Source of the DNA: Pandoraea sputorum
Lineage (GTDB): Bacteria > Pseudomonadota > Gammaproteobacteria > Burkholderiales > Burkholderiaceae
Direction: 5' to 3'
NCBI RefSeq assembly: GCF_000814845.2
Contig: NZ_CP010431.2
Span: 2,914,001-2,978,000 of the forward strand
Length of the DNA stretch: 64,000 nt
The notes below the pieces were generated by a model that was not told where the DNA came from, ran no database searches, and worked only from the letters and a program-made list of their open reading frames with translations. Positions 8,920 to 18,755 of this stretch are shown one piece after another (positions within the stretch are counted from its first letter, which is position 1; every line of letters begins with the position of its first letter). Both the position numbers and the translations under genes were made by a program.

Positions 8920-10254
8920 ATGAACGATACGAACGCGCTGCGACGGCAAGTCGTCCTCGCCGATTTGCTGCTGGATCGCCAGCGGCTTTTGCGCGCCCTC
9001 AGTCTCGAGCTGAGGACCCCGAGTCCGCCCAATAGTCACAGCGCGCTCGTCGTGCTGCACGTAGGTCGGGGCCAGCGTAAGGCGTCCAGTCAACAGGCCA
9101 TCTCCGACGCGGATCTGCTCGCGACGGTGGCATTTCGCATCGGCTCGCGCATTCGACGCCGCGACCTCATCGGGCGTGTTTCAGATCAGCAGGTGGCGAT
9201 TCTGCTACGTGATCTGAGCAGCCGCGAGGCCGCCGTTCAGATCACACGCCGTTTCATTCGGGCTGGCGAATCGCCAGTGCCCTGCGGTAATGGACTGCTC
9301 TATCCGATTGTCTCGGCGGGCATCACGCATCTGCCGCAGGTTCCCGTATGGCCGGCCACCCTGCTTGAACATACGTCCGACGTCGCCGATCAGGCCATTC
9401 GCGAGAGCGCGTCGCGCTTTCTCGTCACCGAAGCCCCTGCCGCGCCGACCGAGGGTATTGCCCCGCCGGACGACGCAGGCAACGAGCATTACTGGCGCAG
9501 CGCCATCGGACGCGCACTCTCGGACTCGGAATTCCGCCTGCACTATCAGCCGCAGATCGACATGCGCACGCATCGGTTGACGGGCCTCGAAGCCCTGATC
9601 CGCTGGCAACGGGACGACGAACTCATCATGCCGGGCGAGTTCATCCCGGCCGCCGAGCGTTGCGACGTCATCGGTCCCATTGGCGACTGGACACTGCACG
9701 AAGCTTGCCGTCAGCTCGACAAGTGGCATACGGACGGCGAAGAGTACCCTCGTGTGGCCGTGAACCTTTCCGCACAGCAAATGCGTGTGCAGACGCTGGA
9801 GACAGTGCGCTACGCCCTCAAACACCACCGCGTGCCGCCGGATAAGCTGGAGATCGAGATCACCGAGTCGTCGCTGATCTCGCATCTCGACGAAGCTGCC
9901 ACGCTGATGAACGAACTCGTCGCCATGGGCGTGCGCTTGTCGCTCGACGATTTCGGCACTGGCTATTCGAGCTTCGTGCGGCTCAAACGCTGGCCGTTCG
10001 GCACCGTCAAGATCGACTACCAGTTCGTGGCCGGGGTGTTGCTCGGCGGCTACGACACCGAACTGATCCGCGCGATCATCGCCATCGCCCGCAAGCTCGA
10101 AATCGAAACGGTGGCCGAAGGCGTAGAGACCAGTGCGCAACGCGATGCGCTTGCATCGCTGGGCTGTCACGCGTGGCAGGGGTATCATTGCACGCGTCCC
10201 TTACCGCCCGGGCACATCGAAACGTTCATTCGAGACTGGCACGGGCGCCTGTAA
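8920..10254 (+). CDS. EAL-domain c-di-GMP phosphodiesterase with degenerate GGDEF region
   Basis: A 444-residue soluble protein. Residues 1-165 look like a degenerate GGDEF domain: the signature position reads RVSDQQ, so no cyclase activity is expected. Residues 190-440 are an EAL domain with all the usual catalytic motifs: EAL at 224-226, NLSAQQM, EITESSL, DDFGTGYSS, KIDYQF and EGVET. It should hydrolyse c-di-GMP to pGpG. No membrane segment is seen. The diguanylate cyclase gene starts 18 bases downstream in the same reading frame, implying one transcript. The start has no strong ribosome site. Confidence 0.88.
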   Translation: MNDTNALRRQVVLADLLLDRQRLLRALSLELRTPSPPNSHSALVVLHVGRGQRKASSQQAISDADLLATVAFRIGSRIRRRDLIGRVSDQQVAILLRDLSSREAAVQITRRFIRAGESPVPCGNGLLYPIVSAGITHLPQVPVWPATLLEHTSDVADQAIRESASRFLVTEAPAAPTEGIAPPDDAGNEHYWRSAIGRALSDSEFRLHYQPQIDMRTHRLTGLEALIRWQRDDELIMPGEFIPAAERCDVIGPIGDWTLHEACRQLDKWHTDGEEYPRVAVNLSAQQMRVQTLETVRYALKHHRVPPDKLEIEITESSLISHLDEAATLMNELVAMGVRLSLDDFGTGYSSFVRLKRWPFGTVKIDYQFVAGVLLGGYDTELIRAIIAIARKLEIETVAEGVETSAQRDALASLGCHAWQGYHCTRPLPPGHIETFIRDWHGRL

Positions 10255-10272
10255 ACGCGTCAGCAACCGCCT

Positions 10273-11955
10273 TTGCCGTTGGTCAACGCTCCTCTTTCCC
10301 GTCGACATGCCGCCTCCGCCTTTCTGTGCGGCGTCGTCGTCCTGCTGTGTGTCCTTGTCGCCTGGGGTCTGGCGCGCTTCGCTGCCGACCAACTCGTGGC
10401 GAACCGCGCCGCGCGCCTGCTTTACGAGGAGCGCAGCATCGCCACGCGGCTGGCGCATGGCACCGTTCATACGGTCAATCAGGATCTGATGCTCATTCGC
10501 GGCATCCCTCAGGTCCTCGCGCAGATCGAGCAGATTCAGTCCGCAGCGAACACGATTGCCACCCATCCTCTGACAGAGGTTGCGCAGGACAAGGCGCGTC
10601 AGATGTTGCTGGCGAATCCCGTCCTGAAGCCCGTGAATGAACTGCTACGCGCCGCGCAACTGTACTTCGGTGCGGATCTCGTCTGGTTAGGAACGCCCGA
10701 CGGCATCACCATTGCATCCAGCGATTTCAATTCCACGAATCCGCTGATCGCGGACCGCTACGGCGACCGCGACTACTTCAACACGGCGGTCCTCGGCGGT
10801 GCGGGGCAACAATACGTCACCGGACGCAAGACCGGAATGCCCGGGATGTACTTCACCGCGCCGGTCTATCAGGAGGGCATTCTGGTCGGCGTCGTTGTCG
10901 TCAAGCTTGGCATTCGCCGGCTATCGCACTGGGTCGACAGCGGCGCTTCGTTTATCACGGACAAGAACGGCGTGATCGTGCTCGCCAACGATCCGACCTT
11001 CACCGGACTGGCGGTGCCGGGTGCAGCGGTGTTCAATCTCTCACGCCCGGAGCGCCGTCACCTGTATATGCAGGAAGACTTCACTGTCGTCCCCATCGAA
11101 AACTACGATCTGACACCCGGCACCCCCAACTTCCTGCAAGTGGGGCCAGACGACGAAGACAACAAACACAGTGCGCGACTGGTGCGCGTGCGCCCTGACA
11201 ATCAGCCGTATTTGTTGGATGTAGAACCGTCGTCGGACGGCGACATGGTGATCTACACCATGAGCGAAGCACCGACGCTTGGCAGTCTTCTGATCGAACG
11301 ACGACGCTATGCCTTACTGGTGTTCGCGTTGTTGCTCAGCTCGGCTGGCGCGCTCTACCTGCTCGTGCGCTACCTGCGCCGCGAAAAGCTCCAGTTGACG
11401 GACACGCTGGCGAAAAATGCAGCCCTCGAACATGAGGTGAAGTACGACGCACTGACCGGCGCGCTCTCACGCGGACACTTTCTCAAACGCTTGCGTGCCG
11501 AAGTCATGCAAGCGGATTCGGCGAACGTGCCGACCAGTGTCATCCTTGTCGACCTGGACCATTTCAAGCAGATCAACGACACCTGGGGACATGCGCTGGG
11601 CGACACGGTATTGGCCAGCTTTGTCCGGCTTTGTCACGAATCGTTACGCGAAGATGACATCTGCGGTCGTTTGGGGGGCGAAGAATTCGCTATTATCCTG
11701 AGTGGCGCCACCGAGGCACGGGCGTTCGACGCCGCTGAACGCCTGCGTGAAGCCGTTCGCGAATCAAGTATCAACGTCGACGGTCGAACGCTTCAGTTCA
11801 CTATAAGTGCCGGCGTGGCCCAATGGCACACAGGTGACGACGACAATGCCTGGTTACAACGTGCCGACGCAGCGCTGTACCTTGCCAAATCTCGCGGACG
11901 CGATGGCTGCGCCCGCGAATCCGACCTTCGGGTGCTGACCCGAGGCGGTTCTTAA
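10273..11955 (+). CDS. Membrane-bound diguanylate cyclase (GGDEF) with periplasmic sensor
   Basis: A 560-residue protein: first membrane helix at about 15-37, a periplasmic sensor of roughly 300 residues resembling the double-Cache fold, a second helix at about 343-362, and a GGDEF domain at about 385-550. The active site reads GGEEF (468-472), and an RxxD inhibitory site (REDD) stands exactly five residues before it, so product inhibition by c-di-GMP is expected. The likely start is TTG: the stop of the EAL gene is in the same frame 18 bases upstream, and the first in-frame ATG would delete the first helix. Antagonistic partner of the preceding EAL enzyme. Confidence 0.88.
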   Translation: MPLVNAPLSRRHAASAFLCGVVVLLCVLVAWGLARFAADQLVANRAARLLYEERSIATRLAHGTVHTVNQDLMLIRGIPQVLAQIEQIQSAANTIATHPLTEVAQDKARQMLLANPVLKPVNELLRAAQLYFGADLVWLGTPDGITIASSDFNSTNPLIADRYGDRDYFNTAVLGGAGQQYVTGRKTGMPGMYFTAPVYQEGILVGVVVVKLGIRRLSHWVDSGASFITDKNGVIVLANDPTFTGLAVPGAAVFNLSRPERRHLYMQEDFTVVPIENYDLTPGTPNFLQVGPDDEDNKHSARLVRVRPDNQPYLLDVEPSSDGDMVIYTMSEAPTLGSLLIERRRYALLVFALLLSSAGALYLLVRYLRREKLQLTDTLAKNAALEHEVKYDALTGALSRGHFLKRLRAEVMQADSANVPTSVILVDLDHFKQINDTWGHALGDTVLASFVRLCHESLREDDICGRLGGEEFAIILSGATEARAFDAAERLREAVRESSINVDGRTLQFTISAGVAQWHTGDDDNAWLQRADAALYLAKSRGRDGCARESDLRVLTRGGS

Positions 11956-11956
11956 C

Positions 11957-11984
11957 CGACTTCAGGCATTCCGGCCTGAAGTCG
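11957..11984. repeat. Perfect 11-bp stem-loop between the cyclase and phospholipase genes
   Basis: Arms CGACTTCAGGC and GCCTGAAGTCG with a 6-base loop, starting one base after the cyclase stop. No T-run follows, so it may be a factor-dependent terminator or an mRNA-stabilising hairpin rather than an intrinsic terminator. Confidence 0.6.
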
Positions 11985-12002
11985 CCAACTCAGACCGGAC
12001 CG

Positions 12003-13301
12003 ATGCTCAAGACGAATTTCGCCACATTCGCCCCATCGCCGCTTCGCGCCATTCAGGTCGGCGCAGCCGCCCTCTGCCTGGCCCTGAGTAGCGCCGCACA
12101 TGCGGATCTCTCGCTACTGCAACCGCCGCGCGCCCTCACGGGCGGCGCGCCATTGCAGCTTATGCTGTTGGCCACACAGGACTCGCCGGGCCGCAAGACC
12201 ATCCAGTTACCGGAGGAAATCGTCGTTCGCATCTCTAACGACGACTTCAAACCGACACTACTGCACCTGAAGCGGGCCGCCATCGCCCCCGCTCAGCTCA
12301 CGCTGTCCAACGGGCAGTTCCGTCGTATCTCTTATTCAGCAGTCCTGCCGAAAGAGTTACGCGGCTCCGTACGCATTGAGCCAGTCGACTGGGACGCCTC
12401 GATCACGACCGTCTTGCTGGATCGCGCCGCACCTGCCGAACCGATGGTCGCCGCAGCGCCGATCCCGGTGGAAGGCAGTGCGAACTCAGGCCCTGGTAAT
12501 GGCACGGCAGCGCCTGCGGCTGGTGCAGTCGCTGCGGCCCCAGCTGCCACATCGTCCGAGGCGATTGCCCCGACAGCCGACGCCGAATTCGCCCGTATTT
12601 CGTCGAATGAGCCGATGTACATTGGCTTCGGCAAGAACGGCGACGCCAACGCGCGCTTTCAACTCAGCTTCAAGTTCCACATCCTGAAGCCCGACAACCC
12701 CTCGTCGAAATCCTTCCTCGACAATCTGTACTTCGGCTACACCCAGTTGTCGATTTGGGATCTGGAAGCCGAATCCGCGCCGTTCCGAGACTCGAATTAC
12801 CGTCCGAGCTTCTTCTATTACGTCCCCGACACGGGTGTGCGTGCTGGCTGGTTCTCGTCGCTGGGTGTCGCCGCCGGTATCGAACACGAGTCCAACGGCA
12901 AAGCAGGCGACGACTCGCGCAGCATCAACACCGTCTTCGTTAAACCAATCCTCACGTTCGGCAATCCGTCCGAGTATCACTGGACGATCGCACCGAAGCT
13001 CTATGCCTATCTGGAAAAGAAGGACAACCCGGATATTCAGAACTATCGCGGGTACATGGACTTGCTCGTGTTGTGGGGCAAGCCCAATGGCTGGCAGATC
13101 GGCGCAACGCTTCGCAAGGGCATGAAGCGCAACTACGGCAGTGTGGATGTACAGGTGACCTATCCGCTCGGCAAGCTGATTCCAGGCACCGGCGGCTATA
13201 TCTGGCTCGGCTACTTCACCGGCTACGGCGAAGACATGCTCGACTACAACCGCCACTCACCGTCGCAGGTGCGCATTGGTTACAGCGTATTCCGCTGGTA
13301 A
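12003..13301 (+). CDS. pldA: Outer-membrane phospholipase A (OMPLA) with N-terminal extension
   Basis: A 432-residue exported protein with a signal peptide ending near AHA-D (about 35). The C-terminal two thirds (from about 205) is a phospholipase A1 barrel: His295 and Ser297 in EHESNG and Asn309, twelve residues after the Ser, reproduce the OMPLA His-Ser-Asn catalytic spacing. The protein ends in an aromatic residue (FRW), as outer-membrane barrels do. It hydrolyses phospholipids mislocated in the outer leaflet, normally as a calcium-dependent dimer. The region 36-160 plus an Ala/Pro linker is extra relative to the roughly 290-residue enterobacterial enzyme. Start chosen at the ATG giving the signal peptide. 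Confidence 0.88.
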   Translation: MLKTNFATFAPSPLRAIQVGAAALCLALSSAAHADLSLLQPPRALTGGAPLQLMLLATQDSPGRKTIQLPEEIVVRISNDDFKPTLLHLKRAAIAPAQLTLSNGQFRRISYSAVLPKELRGSVRIEPVDWDASITTVLLDRAAPAEPMVAAAPIPVEGSANSGPGNGTAAPAAGAVAAAPAATSSEAIAPTADAEFARISSNEPMYIGFGKNGDANARFQLSFKFHILKPDNPSSKSFLDNLYFGYTQLSIWDLEAESAPFRDSNYRPSFFYYVPDTGVRAGWFSSLGVAAGIEHESNGKAGDDSRSINTVFVKPILTFGNPSEYHWTIAPKLYAYLEKKDNPDIQNYRGYMDLLVLWGKPNGWQIGATLRKGMKRNYGSVDVQVTYPLGKLIPGTGGYIWLGYFTGYGEDMLDYNRHSPSQVRIGYSVFRW

Positions 13302-13305
13302 GGCA

Positions 13306-13740
13306 TCACAACACCAGCACAAGGGCACCGGCGACGATCAACGCGCCGCCGAGTGCCTCCTTAAGCGAAAACGGCTCACCAAGCGCCACCCATCCGATCA
13401 GCATCGCCATCGCCACGCTGAGCTTGTCGAGCGGCGCGACACCCGACACCGGCCCCAGTTGCAGCGCCCGGAAGTAACAGAGCCAGGATAGCCCCGTGGC
13501 CACCCCCGAAAGGACGAGGAAGACCCACGTGTTGGCGCTCAGGCTTGTCGGCCTTTGCCACTCCCCACGCATGCCGACGATGGCCAGCGTCACTCCGAAA
13601 ATGATGACGGTACGAATCAATGTCGCCATGTTCGAGTTGACCTGCGCCACCCCGAGTTTGCCGAATATTGCCGTCAGCGCAGCGAAGAACGCCGAACCGA
13701 GGGCAAAGAGTTGCCAGCTACGCAGCATAACCATCGTCAC
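13306..13740 (-). CDS. Small EamA/DMT-family membrane protein
   Basis: A 144-residue, very hydrophobic protein with five predicted membrane segments; it corresponds to a single EamA repeat (GKLGVAQVNSNMATLIRT and GLSWLCYFRALQLGPVSGVAPLDKLSV are typical). Full-length DMT transporters have two such repeats, so this one probably works as a dimer in the inner membrane. Substrate unknown. It converges with pldA, whose stop is only four bases away. Met3 and Met5 are alternative starts. Confidence 0.8.
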   Translation of the reverse strand: MTMVMLRSWQLFALGSAFFAALTAIFGKLGVAQVNSNMATLIRTVIIFGVTLAIVGMRGEWQRPTSLSANTWVFLVLSGVATGLSWLCYFRALQLGPVSGVAPLDKLSVAMAMLIGWVALGEPFSLKEALGGALIVAGALVLVL

Positions 13741-13888
13741 CTATCAATGAATACACTCGTCAACCTGAAACGGACGCAAATGTCCACCGTCCGCCCCCAC
13801 CCGTAGGGGAATCGAAACCGGCCCGGCCATCGATGCGATAATGGCAACACCTTGTGTCCCCCCGCCAGATCTGGCCGAATTCTCCCCT

Positions 13889-14104
13889 ATGTCCGAATTG
13901 CACGACCGCCCCGACAGCCCTTGCATTGGCGTTTGCTCGACACTTTTCGACGACGTCTGCAAGGGTTGCGGCCGCACCGCCTACGAAGTCTCCAACTGGG
14001 TGTTTTTCACCGAGGAAGAGAAGGTAGCGGTGTGGGAGCGCATCACCCGCGAAGGCACGGCGATGCGCTTTTGCGACAGCAGTTCTACGACTTCGCAGAC
14101 TTGA
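13889..14104 (+). CDS. DUF1289 family small Cys-rich protein
   Basis: A 71-residue protein. The DUF1289 signature is plain: [11 protein letters not shown] followed by [15 protein letters not shown] (four cysteines in CxxxC and CxxC spacing, probably binding a metal or iron-sulfur centre). Molecular role is not known. The frame is open back to an ATG at 13841, which would add 16 residues outside the conserved region; the second ATG suits the family length better. Its 3' end overlaps the convergent aldehyde dehydrogenase gene by 20 bases. Confidence 0.75.
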   Translation: MSELHDRPDSPCIGVCSTLFDDVCKGCGRTAYEVSNWVFFTEEEKVAVWERITREGTAMRFCDSSSTTSQT

Positions 14105-15518
14105 ACTGAAGCGACTTGTATTCGAGGAACTCCTCGAAGCCGTATACACCGTTCTCCCGCCCGTGCCCCGATTGCTTGAACCCGCCGAACGGGGCCTGCA
14201 CGTTGAACTCCCCTCCGTTGATATCAACCTGTCCGGTGCGAATCTGCCGCGCCACACGCACCGCGCGCGCCTCGTCGCCTGACCACACGCCACCGCCCAA
14301 CCCGTAGATCGAATCGTTGGCGATGCGCACTGCGTCGGCTTCGTCCTGATACGTGATGATCGACAACACGGGGCCGAAGATCTCTTCCTGCGCCACCGTG
14401 GCGTCGGGCGTCACACGTCCCAGCACCGTCGGCTGCACGAAAAAGCCTGTCTCGAAGCCCTCGGGTACCGTGTCCCCGCCCGCAATCAACTCCGCACCTT
14501 CCGACAACCCCTTGCGGATGTACGTCTGCACGCGCTCGCGTTGCGCAGACGATGCAAGCGGCCCGAGACGCGTCGTTTCCTCACGCGGATCGCCCAGCGT
14601 AAAACGTGCCACCGCCTCCTTCGCCAATGCCTTGACCTCGTCGTAGCGCGACGCTGGCACAAGCATGCGGGTGTGCGCAGAACATGTCTGCCCCGAATTC
14701 AGATAACAGGCGTTGAGTGTTCCTTTAACGGCCGCGGCAAGGTCCGCATCGTCGAGCACCACCGAAGCCGACTTCCCACCCAATTCCAGAGCGACACGCT
14801 TGACGGTTTGCGACGCCACCTCCGACACGCGTTTGCCCGCGCGCGTCGATCCGGTGAACGACACCATATCCACATCCGGATGCCTTGCGAGCACCTCGCC
14901 GACGACCGGCCCGAGGCCTGTCACCAGATTGAACACGCCCGGCGGCAGTCCAGCCTCTTCGATCACTTCGGCCAGAATGAAAGCGTTGAACGGCGCCACT
15001 TCCGATGGCTTCAACACCACCGTGCAACCGGCAGCCAGCGCGGGGGCGACCTTGAGCGTGATCTGATTCAGCGGGTAATTCCACGGCGTGATCGCCCCCA
15101 CAACACCGACCGGCTCGCGCACCACCAGCGAATTGCCGACGCGCGCCTCGAACTCGAACGATTCGGCCAGCTCGGCGTACTTGTTCCAGTGATACACGGG
15201 ACCGCCGACCTGAATGGCGCGCACGAGTTTGATCGGCATGCCCGTCTCGCCCGTCATGACTTGCGCCAGCTCATCGGTGCGCGCTTTCAGGCCTGCCGCA
15301 ATCTTGCGCAGATAACCGGCACGCTCGGCAGCCGGTGTGGCCGCCCATGCGTCACGCGCCTCGCGCGCAGCGGCAATCGCAGCTTCCGTGTCTTCCGACG
15401 CCCCTTCCGGAATGCGGCCCATGAGCTTCGCGTCGGCGGAATGGAAAACGTCCAGCGTGCCGCGCCCGAGCGGCGTCACCCACTGTCCGTCGATGAAAAA
15501 CTTGTCGTACGTCTTCAT
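14085..15518 (-). CDS. NAD(P)-dependent aldehyde dehydrogenase
   Basis: A 477-residue aldehyde dehydrogenase superfamily enzyme of normal length. The nucleotide-site signature [10 protein letters not shown], the general base in LELGGKSA (about 245) and the nucleophile Cys279 in [11 protein letters not shown] are all present, as is the closing [13 protein letters not shown]. It oxidises an aldehyde to the acid in the cytoplasm; the specific substrate cannot be read from the sequence and no pathway neighbours help. The open frame extends upstream to 15581, but AGGAGG six bases before the ATG at 15518 fixes the start. Confidence 0.9.
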   Translation of the reverse strand: MKTYDKFFIDGQWVTPLGRGTLDVFHSADAKLMGRIPEGASEDTEAAIAAAREARDAWAATPAAERAGYLRKIAAGLKARTDELAQVMTGETGMPIKLVRAIQVGGPVYHWNKYAELAESFEFEARVGNSLVVREPVGVVGAITPWNYPLNQITLKVAPALAAGCTVVLKPSEVAPFNAFILAEVIEEAGLPPGVFNLVTGLGPVVGEVLARHPDVDMVSFTGSTRAGKRVSEVASQTVKRVALELGGKSASVVLDDADLAAAVKGTLNACYLNSGQTCSAHTRMLVPASRYDEVKALAKEAVARFTLGDPREETTRLGPLASSAQRERVQTYIRKGLSEGAELIAGGDTVPEGFETGFFVQPTVLGRVTPDATVAQEEIFGPVLSIITYQDEADAVRIANDSIYGLGGGVWSGDEARAVRVARQIRTGQVDINGGEFNVQAPFGGFKQSGHGRENGVYGFEEFLEYKSLQFKSAKS

Positions 15519-15572
15519 GCATTGCCTCCTGCTGGCGTTGAGCAACGAATGGCCATTGTAGTCCGCCCGCCG

Positions 15573-15610
15573 TAAACGCAAACAGGGCGCCTGCGATGCA
15601 AGCGCCCTGC
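15573..15610 (-). terminator. Terminator downstream of ybiT
   Basis: Stem CAGGGCGC / GCGCCCTG (15609-15602 with 15590-15583), followed on the minus strand by TTTGCGTTT. The T-tract is interrupted, so strength is uncertain; position after ybiT fits. Confidence 0.6.
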
Positions 15611-15662
15611 TCCCGATACGACTGAATGACTGAACGACTGACTTACCTGACGTCGTCGAGCG

Positions 15663-17258
15663 TCAGACTTCGACGCCCTGGCTGGCCAGATACTCTTCGT
15701 AAGTTCCGGCGTAATCGACCAGCGTGCCGTCGTTCTTCACTTCGATGATGCGCGTGGCCAGACCCGACACGAATTCGCGGTCATGCGACACGAAAATCAG
15801 CGTGCCCGGATATTTATCGAGCGCGATCTGAAGCGATTCGATCGATTCCATGTCCATGTGGTTGGTCGGCTCGTCCATCATCATGACGTTGTGACGACCC
15901 AGCATCAGCTTGCCCCAGATCATGCGGCCCTTTTCACCACCAGACAGCACGCGCACCGACTTGCCCACATCGTCGCCACCGAACAGCAGACGGCCGAGCG
16001 AGCCACGGATCACCTGATCGTCGTCGCCTTCCTTGCCCCACTGCGTCATCCAGTCGGTGAGCGTCTGGTCTTCCGGGAATGCTTCGGACGTATCCTGCGG
16101 GAAATAGCCGATATTCGCGTTTTCCGCCCACTTCACGTGGCCGCCGTCGACAGGCAGATCGGCCATCAGGCTGCGCAGCAGCGTGGTCTTACCGGCGCCG
16201 TTCTCGCCGATGATCGCAACACGTTCGCCCGCGCGCACTGCGCCGGTGAAGTTCTTGAAAATCTGACGGTCGTAGGCTTTCGAAATGCCCTCGAATTCAA
16301 ACGCGAGGTTGTGCAGCTTCTTCTCGAACTCGAAACGAATGAACGGGTTCTGACGCGACGACGGCTTGATGTCTTCCACCTTGATCTTGTCGATCTGCTT
16401 GAGACGGCTCGTTGCCTGACGTGCCTTCGACTTGTTCGCCGAGAAGCGGCGCACGAAGTCTTGCAGGTCGGTGATGCGTTCCTTCGCCTTGGTGTTCGCC
16501 GCCATCTGACGCTCACGGGCCTGTGCCGACGCCAGCATATAGTCGTCGTAGTTGCCCGGGTAAATCTTGAGCGTGCCGTAGTCCATGTCGGCCATGTGCG
16601 TGCACACGGCGTTCAGGAAGTGGCGATCGTGCGAAATGATGATCATGGTGGAGTTGCGCTCGTTGAGCACGTCTTCCAGCCAGCGGATCGTGTTGATGTC
16701 CAGGTTGTTGGTCGGTTCGTCGAGCAGCAGCACGTCCGGATTCGAGAACAGCGCCTGCGCCAGCAGCACACGCAGCTTCCAGCCCGGCGCGACGTTGCTC
16801 ATCGGGCCCTGATGCTGATCCGTCGGAATGCCCACGCCCAGCAGCAGTTCGCCTGCACGCGCTTCGGCGGTGTAACCGTCGTACTCGGCGAACTTCGCTT
16901 CGAGTTCGGCGGCGTGCATGTAGTCGTCGTCGGTCGCTTCCGGATTCGCGTAGATCGCGTCGCGCTCGCTCATGGCCGCCCACATTTCGGTGTGGCCCAT
17001 CATCACGACGTCGAGCACGCGCATGTCTTCATACGCGAACTGATCCTGCTTGAGCTTACCCAGACGCACATTCGGTTCGAGCATGACGTTGCCGGCGCTC
17101 GGCTCCAGGTCGCTGCCGAGGATCTTCATGAACGTCGATTTGCCGCAACCGTTGGCCCCGATCAGGCCATAGCGGTTGCCCCCGCCAAACTTGACGGAGA
17201 TGTTCTCGAAGAGCGGCTTGGCGCCGAATTGCATCGTGATATTGGCAGTAGACAGCAC
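15663..17258 (-). CDS. ybiT: ABC-F ATPase YbiT
   Basis: A 531-residue ABC-F protein with two ATPase domains and no membrane part. Domain 1 has Walker A GANGCGKS (about 36-43) and DEPTNNLD; domain 2 has GENGAGKT and DEPTNHMD. The linker between them (about 240-305) contains [14 protein letters not shown], the P-site tRNA-interaction motif region. The first signature loop reads VAPGWKLR as in E. coli YbiT, and end-to-end similarity to that protein is evident. ABC-F proteins bind the ribosomal E site and ease stalled translation. Single gene followed by a hairpin terminator. Confidence 0.92.
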   Translation of the reverse strand: MLSTANITMQFGAKPLFENISVKFGGGNRYGLIGANGCGKSTFMKILGSDLEPSAGNVMLEPNVRLGKLKQDQFAYEDMRVLDVVMMGHTEMWAAMSERDAIYANPEATDDDYMHAAELEAKFAEYDGYTAEARAGELLLGVGIPTDQHQGPMSNVAPGWKLRVLLAQALFSNPDVLLLDEPTNNLDINTIRWLEDVLNERNSTMIIISHDRHFLNAVCTHMADMDYGTLKIYPGNYDDYMLASAQARERQMAANTKAKERITDLQDFVRRFSANKSKARQATSRLKQIDKIKVEDIKPSSRQNPFIRFEFEKKLHNLAFEFEGISKAYDRQIFKNFTGAVRAGERVAIIGENGAGKTTLLRSLMADLPVDGGHVKWAENANIGYFPQDTSEAFPEDQTLTDWMTQWGKEGDDDQVIRGSLGRLLFGGDDVGKSVRVLSGGEKGRMIWGKLMLGRHNVMMMDEPTNHMDMESIESLQIALDKYPGTLIFVSHDREFVSGLATRIIEVKNDGTLVDYAGTYEEYLASQGVEV

Positions 17259-17451
17259 AGGCGGTATCCGGGGAGATAAGTTGCGGCGGCACGAAATTGC
17301 GCCACGAAACCTGACATTTTAACACCGATGCGTGTCACGCGCCCTGTGTAAGGCGTCTCACCTTGTGAAGCCTCCTGAGCAGGGGGGGCCGGGCGACGAC
17401 CGGCCCGAAGCGCTCCTGCGACAGAAAATCGCATAAATTCCGACCATCCAT

Positions 17452-17478
17452 AAAAAAACCGCCAGCATCGGCTGGCGG
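17452..17478 (-). terminator. Rho-independent terminator of the nucleoside ABC operon
   Basis: Perfect 8-bp stem CCGCCAGC / GCTGGCGG with a 4-base loop; read on the minus strand it is followed by seven T. It lies 40 bases after the BMP protein gene. Confidence 0.92.
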
Positions 17479-17517
17479 CTTCCTTATTGGCCTTGCCACA
17501 CGCAGCGGCTCAAACCG

Positions 17518-18666
17518 TTACTGCTTCGGCAGAGAGCCCTCGACGCCTTCCACGAACCAGTTGATCTGATGCTTTTCGTCGTCGTTGAGGGTCTTGCCCG
17601 CCGGGACGACTTCCTTGCCGTCCTGCCCCTTGAGCGGGCCGGTGAACGGGTCGTACTTGCCGTCGCGGATCGCATCGTGGCGCGCGGTCACCGCCTTGCG
17701 GGCAGCTTCCGGCACGGCCTTGTCGTTGATGGCGACGAGGTTGATTTCGTCTTCCTTGATGCCACCCCAGACCGGCGTGTTCTTCCACGTACCCTGCATG
17801 ACTTCGTCGACCGTGCGGATGTAGTACTTGCTCCAGTCAATGGCGGCCGATGCCAGATGTGCGTTCGGGCCGAACTTGCTCATGTCCGAATCCCAGCCAA
17901 AGGCGTGGATCTTCTTCTCTTCGGCCACTTGCATGACCACGGCCGAGTCGACGTTCTGCATCAGCACGTCGGCGCCCTGACCCACCAGCGATTCCGCAGC
18001 CTGACGCTCCTTGCCCGGATCGAACCAGCTGTTGATCCAGACGACCTTCACCTTGACCTTCGGATTGACTTCGCGTGCGGCAATAGTGAACGCGTCGATA
18101 TTGCGGATCACCTCGGGAATCGGCACCGATGCCACATAGCCGATCACGTTGGACTTCGTGGCGTAACCGCCGACGACGCCTGCCAGATGCGCGCCTTCAT
18201 ACGTGCGCACGTCGTACGTGCCCAGGTTCGGTGCCGACTTGAAGCCCGTGGCGTGCTCGAACGTCACGTCAGGGAAGTCGGCGGCCGTCTTGACCATCGA
18301 ATCCATGTAACCGAACGACGTGCCGAAGATCAGCTTGTTGCCCTTGCTCGCCAAATCGCGGAACACGCGCTCCGAGTCCGCGCCTTCCGGCACGTTCTCC
18401 ACGCGGGTCACGGTGACCTTGTCGCCGTACTTGGCTTCGACTGCCTTCGCGCCCTGCTCATGCGCAAAGGTCCAGCCTGCGTCGCCCGGGTTGCCGATGT
18501 AGACGAACGCCACACCCATCGGGCCCTTGCCCGCCGGTGCTGCCGATGCCTGCGCATCGGACGCTGCCGCCGGCGCGTTGGCGGTCGTGTTCTCCTGCTT
18601 GCCGCAGGCAGAGACCAGCATGGCGGCCGCCAGGCTTGCCATTGTGATCAGGACTTTACGTCGCAT
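17518..18666 (-). CDS. BMP-family lipoprotein, purine-nucleoside ABC substrate-binding protein
   Basis: A 382-residue lipoprotein of the BMP/PnrA family. The signal peptide ends in LVSAC (lipobox; the Cys is lipidated), followed by an Ala-rich linker and the mature domain starting near GVAFVYIGNPGDAGWT. Family members bind purine nucleosides in the periplasm and hand them to a two-permease importer. The residue stretch FGWDSDM lies where the ligand-pocket Asp/Trp cluster is found. Start at 18666 is fixed by GAGGAG upstream and by the signal peptide; the frame is open to 18726. It is the last gene of an ATPase-permease-permease-BMP operon. Confidence 0.88.
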   Translation of the reverse strand: MRRKVLITMASLAAAMLVSACGKQENTTANAPAAASDAQASAAPAGKGPMGVAFVYIGNPGDAGWTFAHEQGAKAVEAKYGDKVTVTRVENVPEGADSERVFRDLASKGNKLIFGTSFGYMDSMVKTAADFPDVTFEHATGFKSAPNLGTYDVRTYEGAHLAGVVGGYATKSNVIGYVASVPIPEVIRNIDAFTIAAREVNPKVKVKVVWINSWFDPGKERQAAESLVGQGADVLMQNVDSAVVMQVAEEKKIHAFGWDSDMSKFGPNAHLASAAIDWSKYYIRTVDEVMQGTWKNTPVWGGIKEDEINLVAINDKAVPEAARKAVTARHDAIRDGKYDPFTGPLKGQDGKEVVPAGKTLNDDEKHQINWFVEGVEGSLPKQ

Positions 18667-18755
18667 CGATTTTCTCCTCGTCATCGATTGTTTCAGTGAA
18701 TTGCTTGTATCGCTTACTGCGTGCACGCTGTCGTCAACCCGGCATCACGCCGGCA

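Noticed and set aside
15783..17279. 498-codon open frame on the plus strand opposite ybiT
   Set aside because: Composition (His, Arg, Val, Gln-rich) is non-protein-like and the opposite strand has a fully recognisable ABC-F protein.
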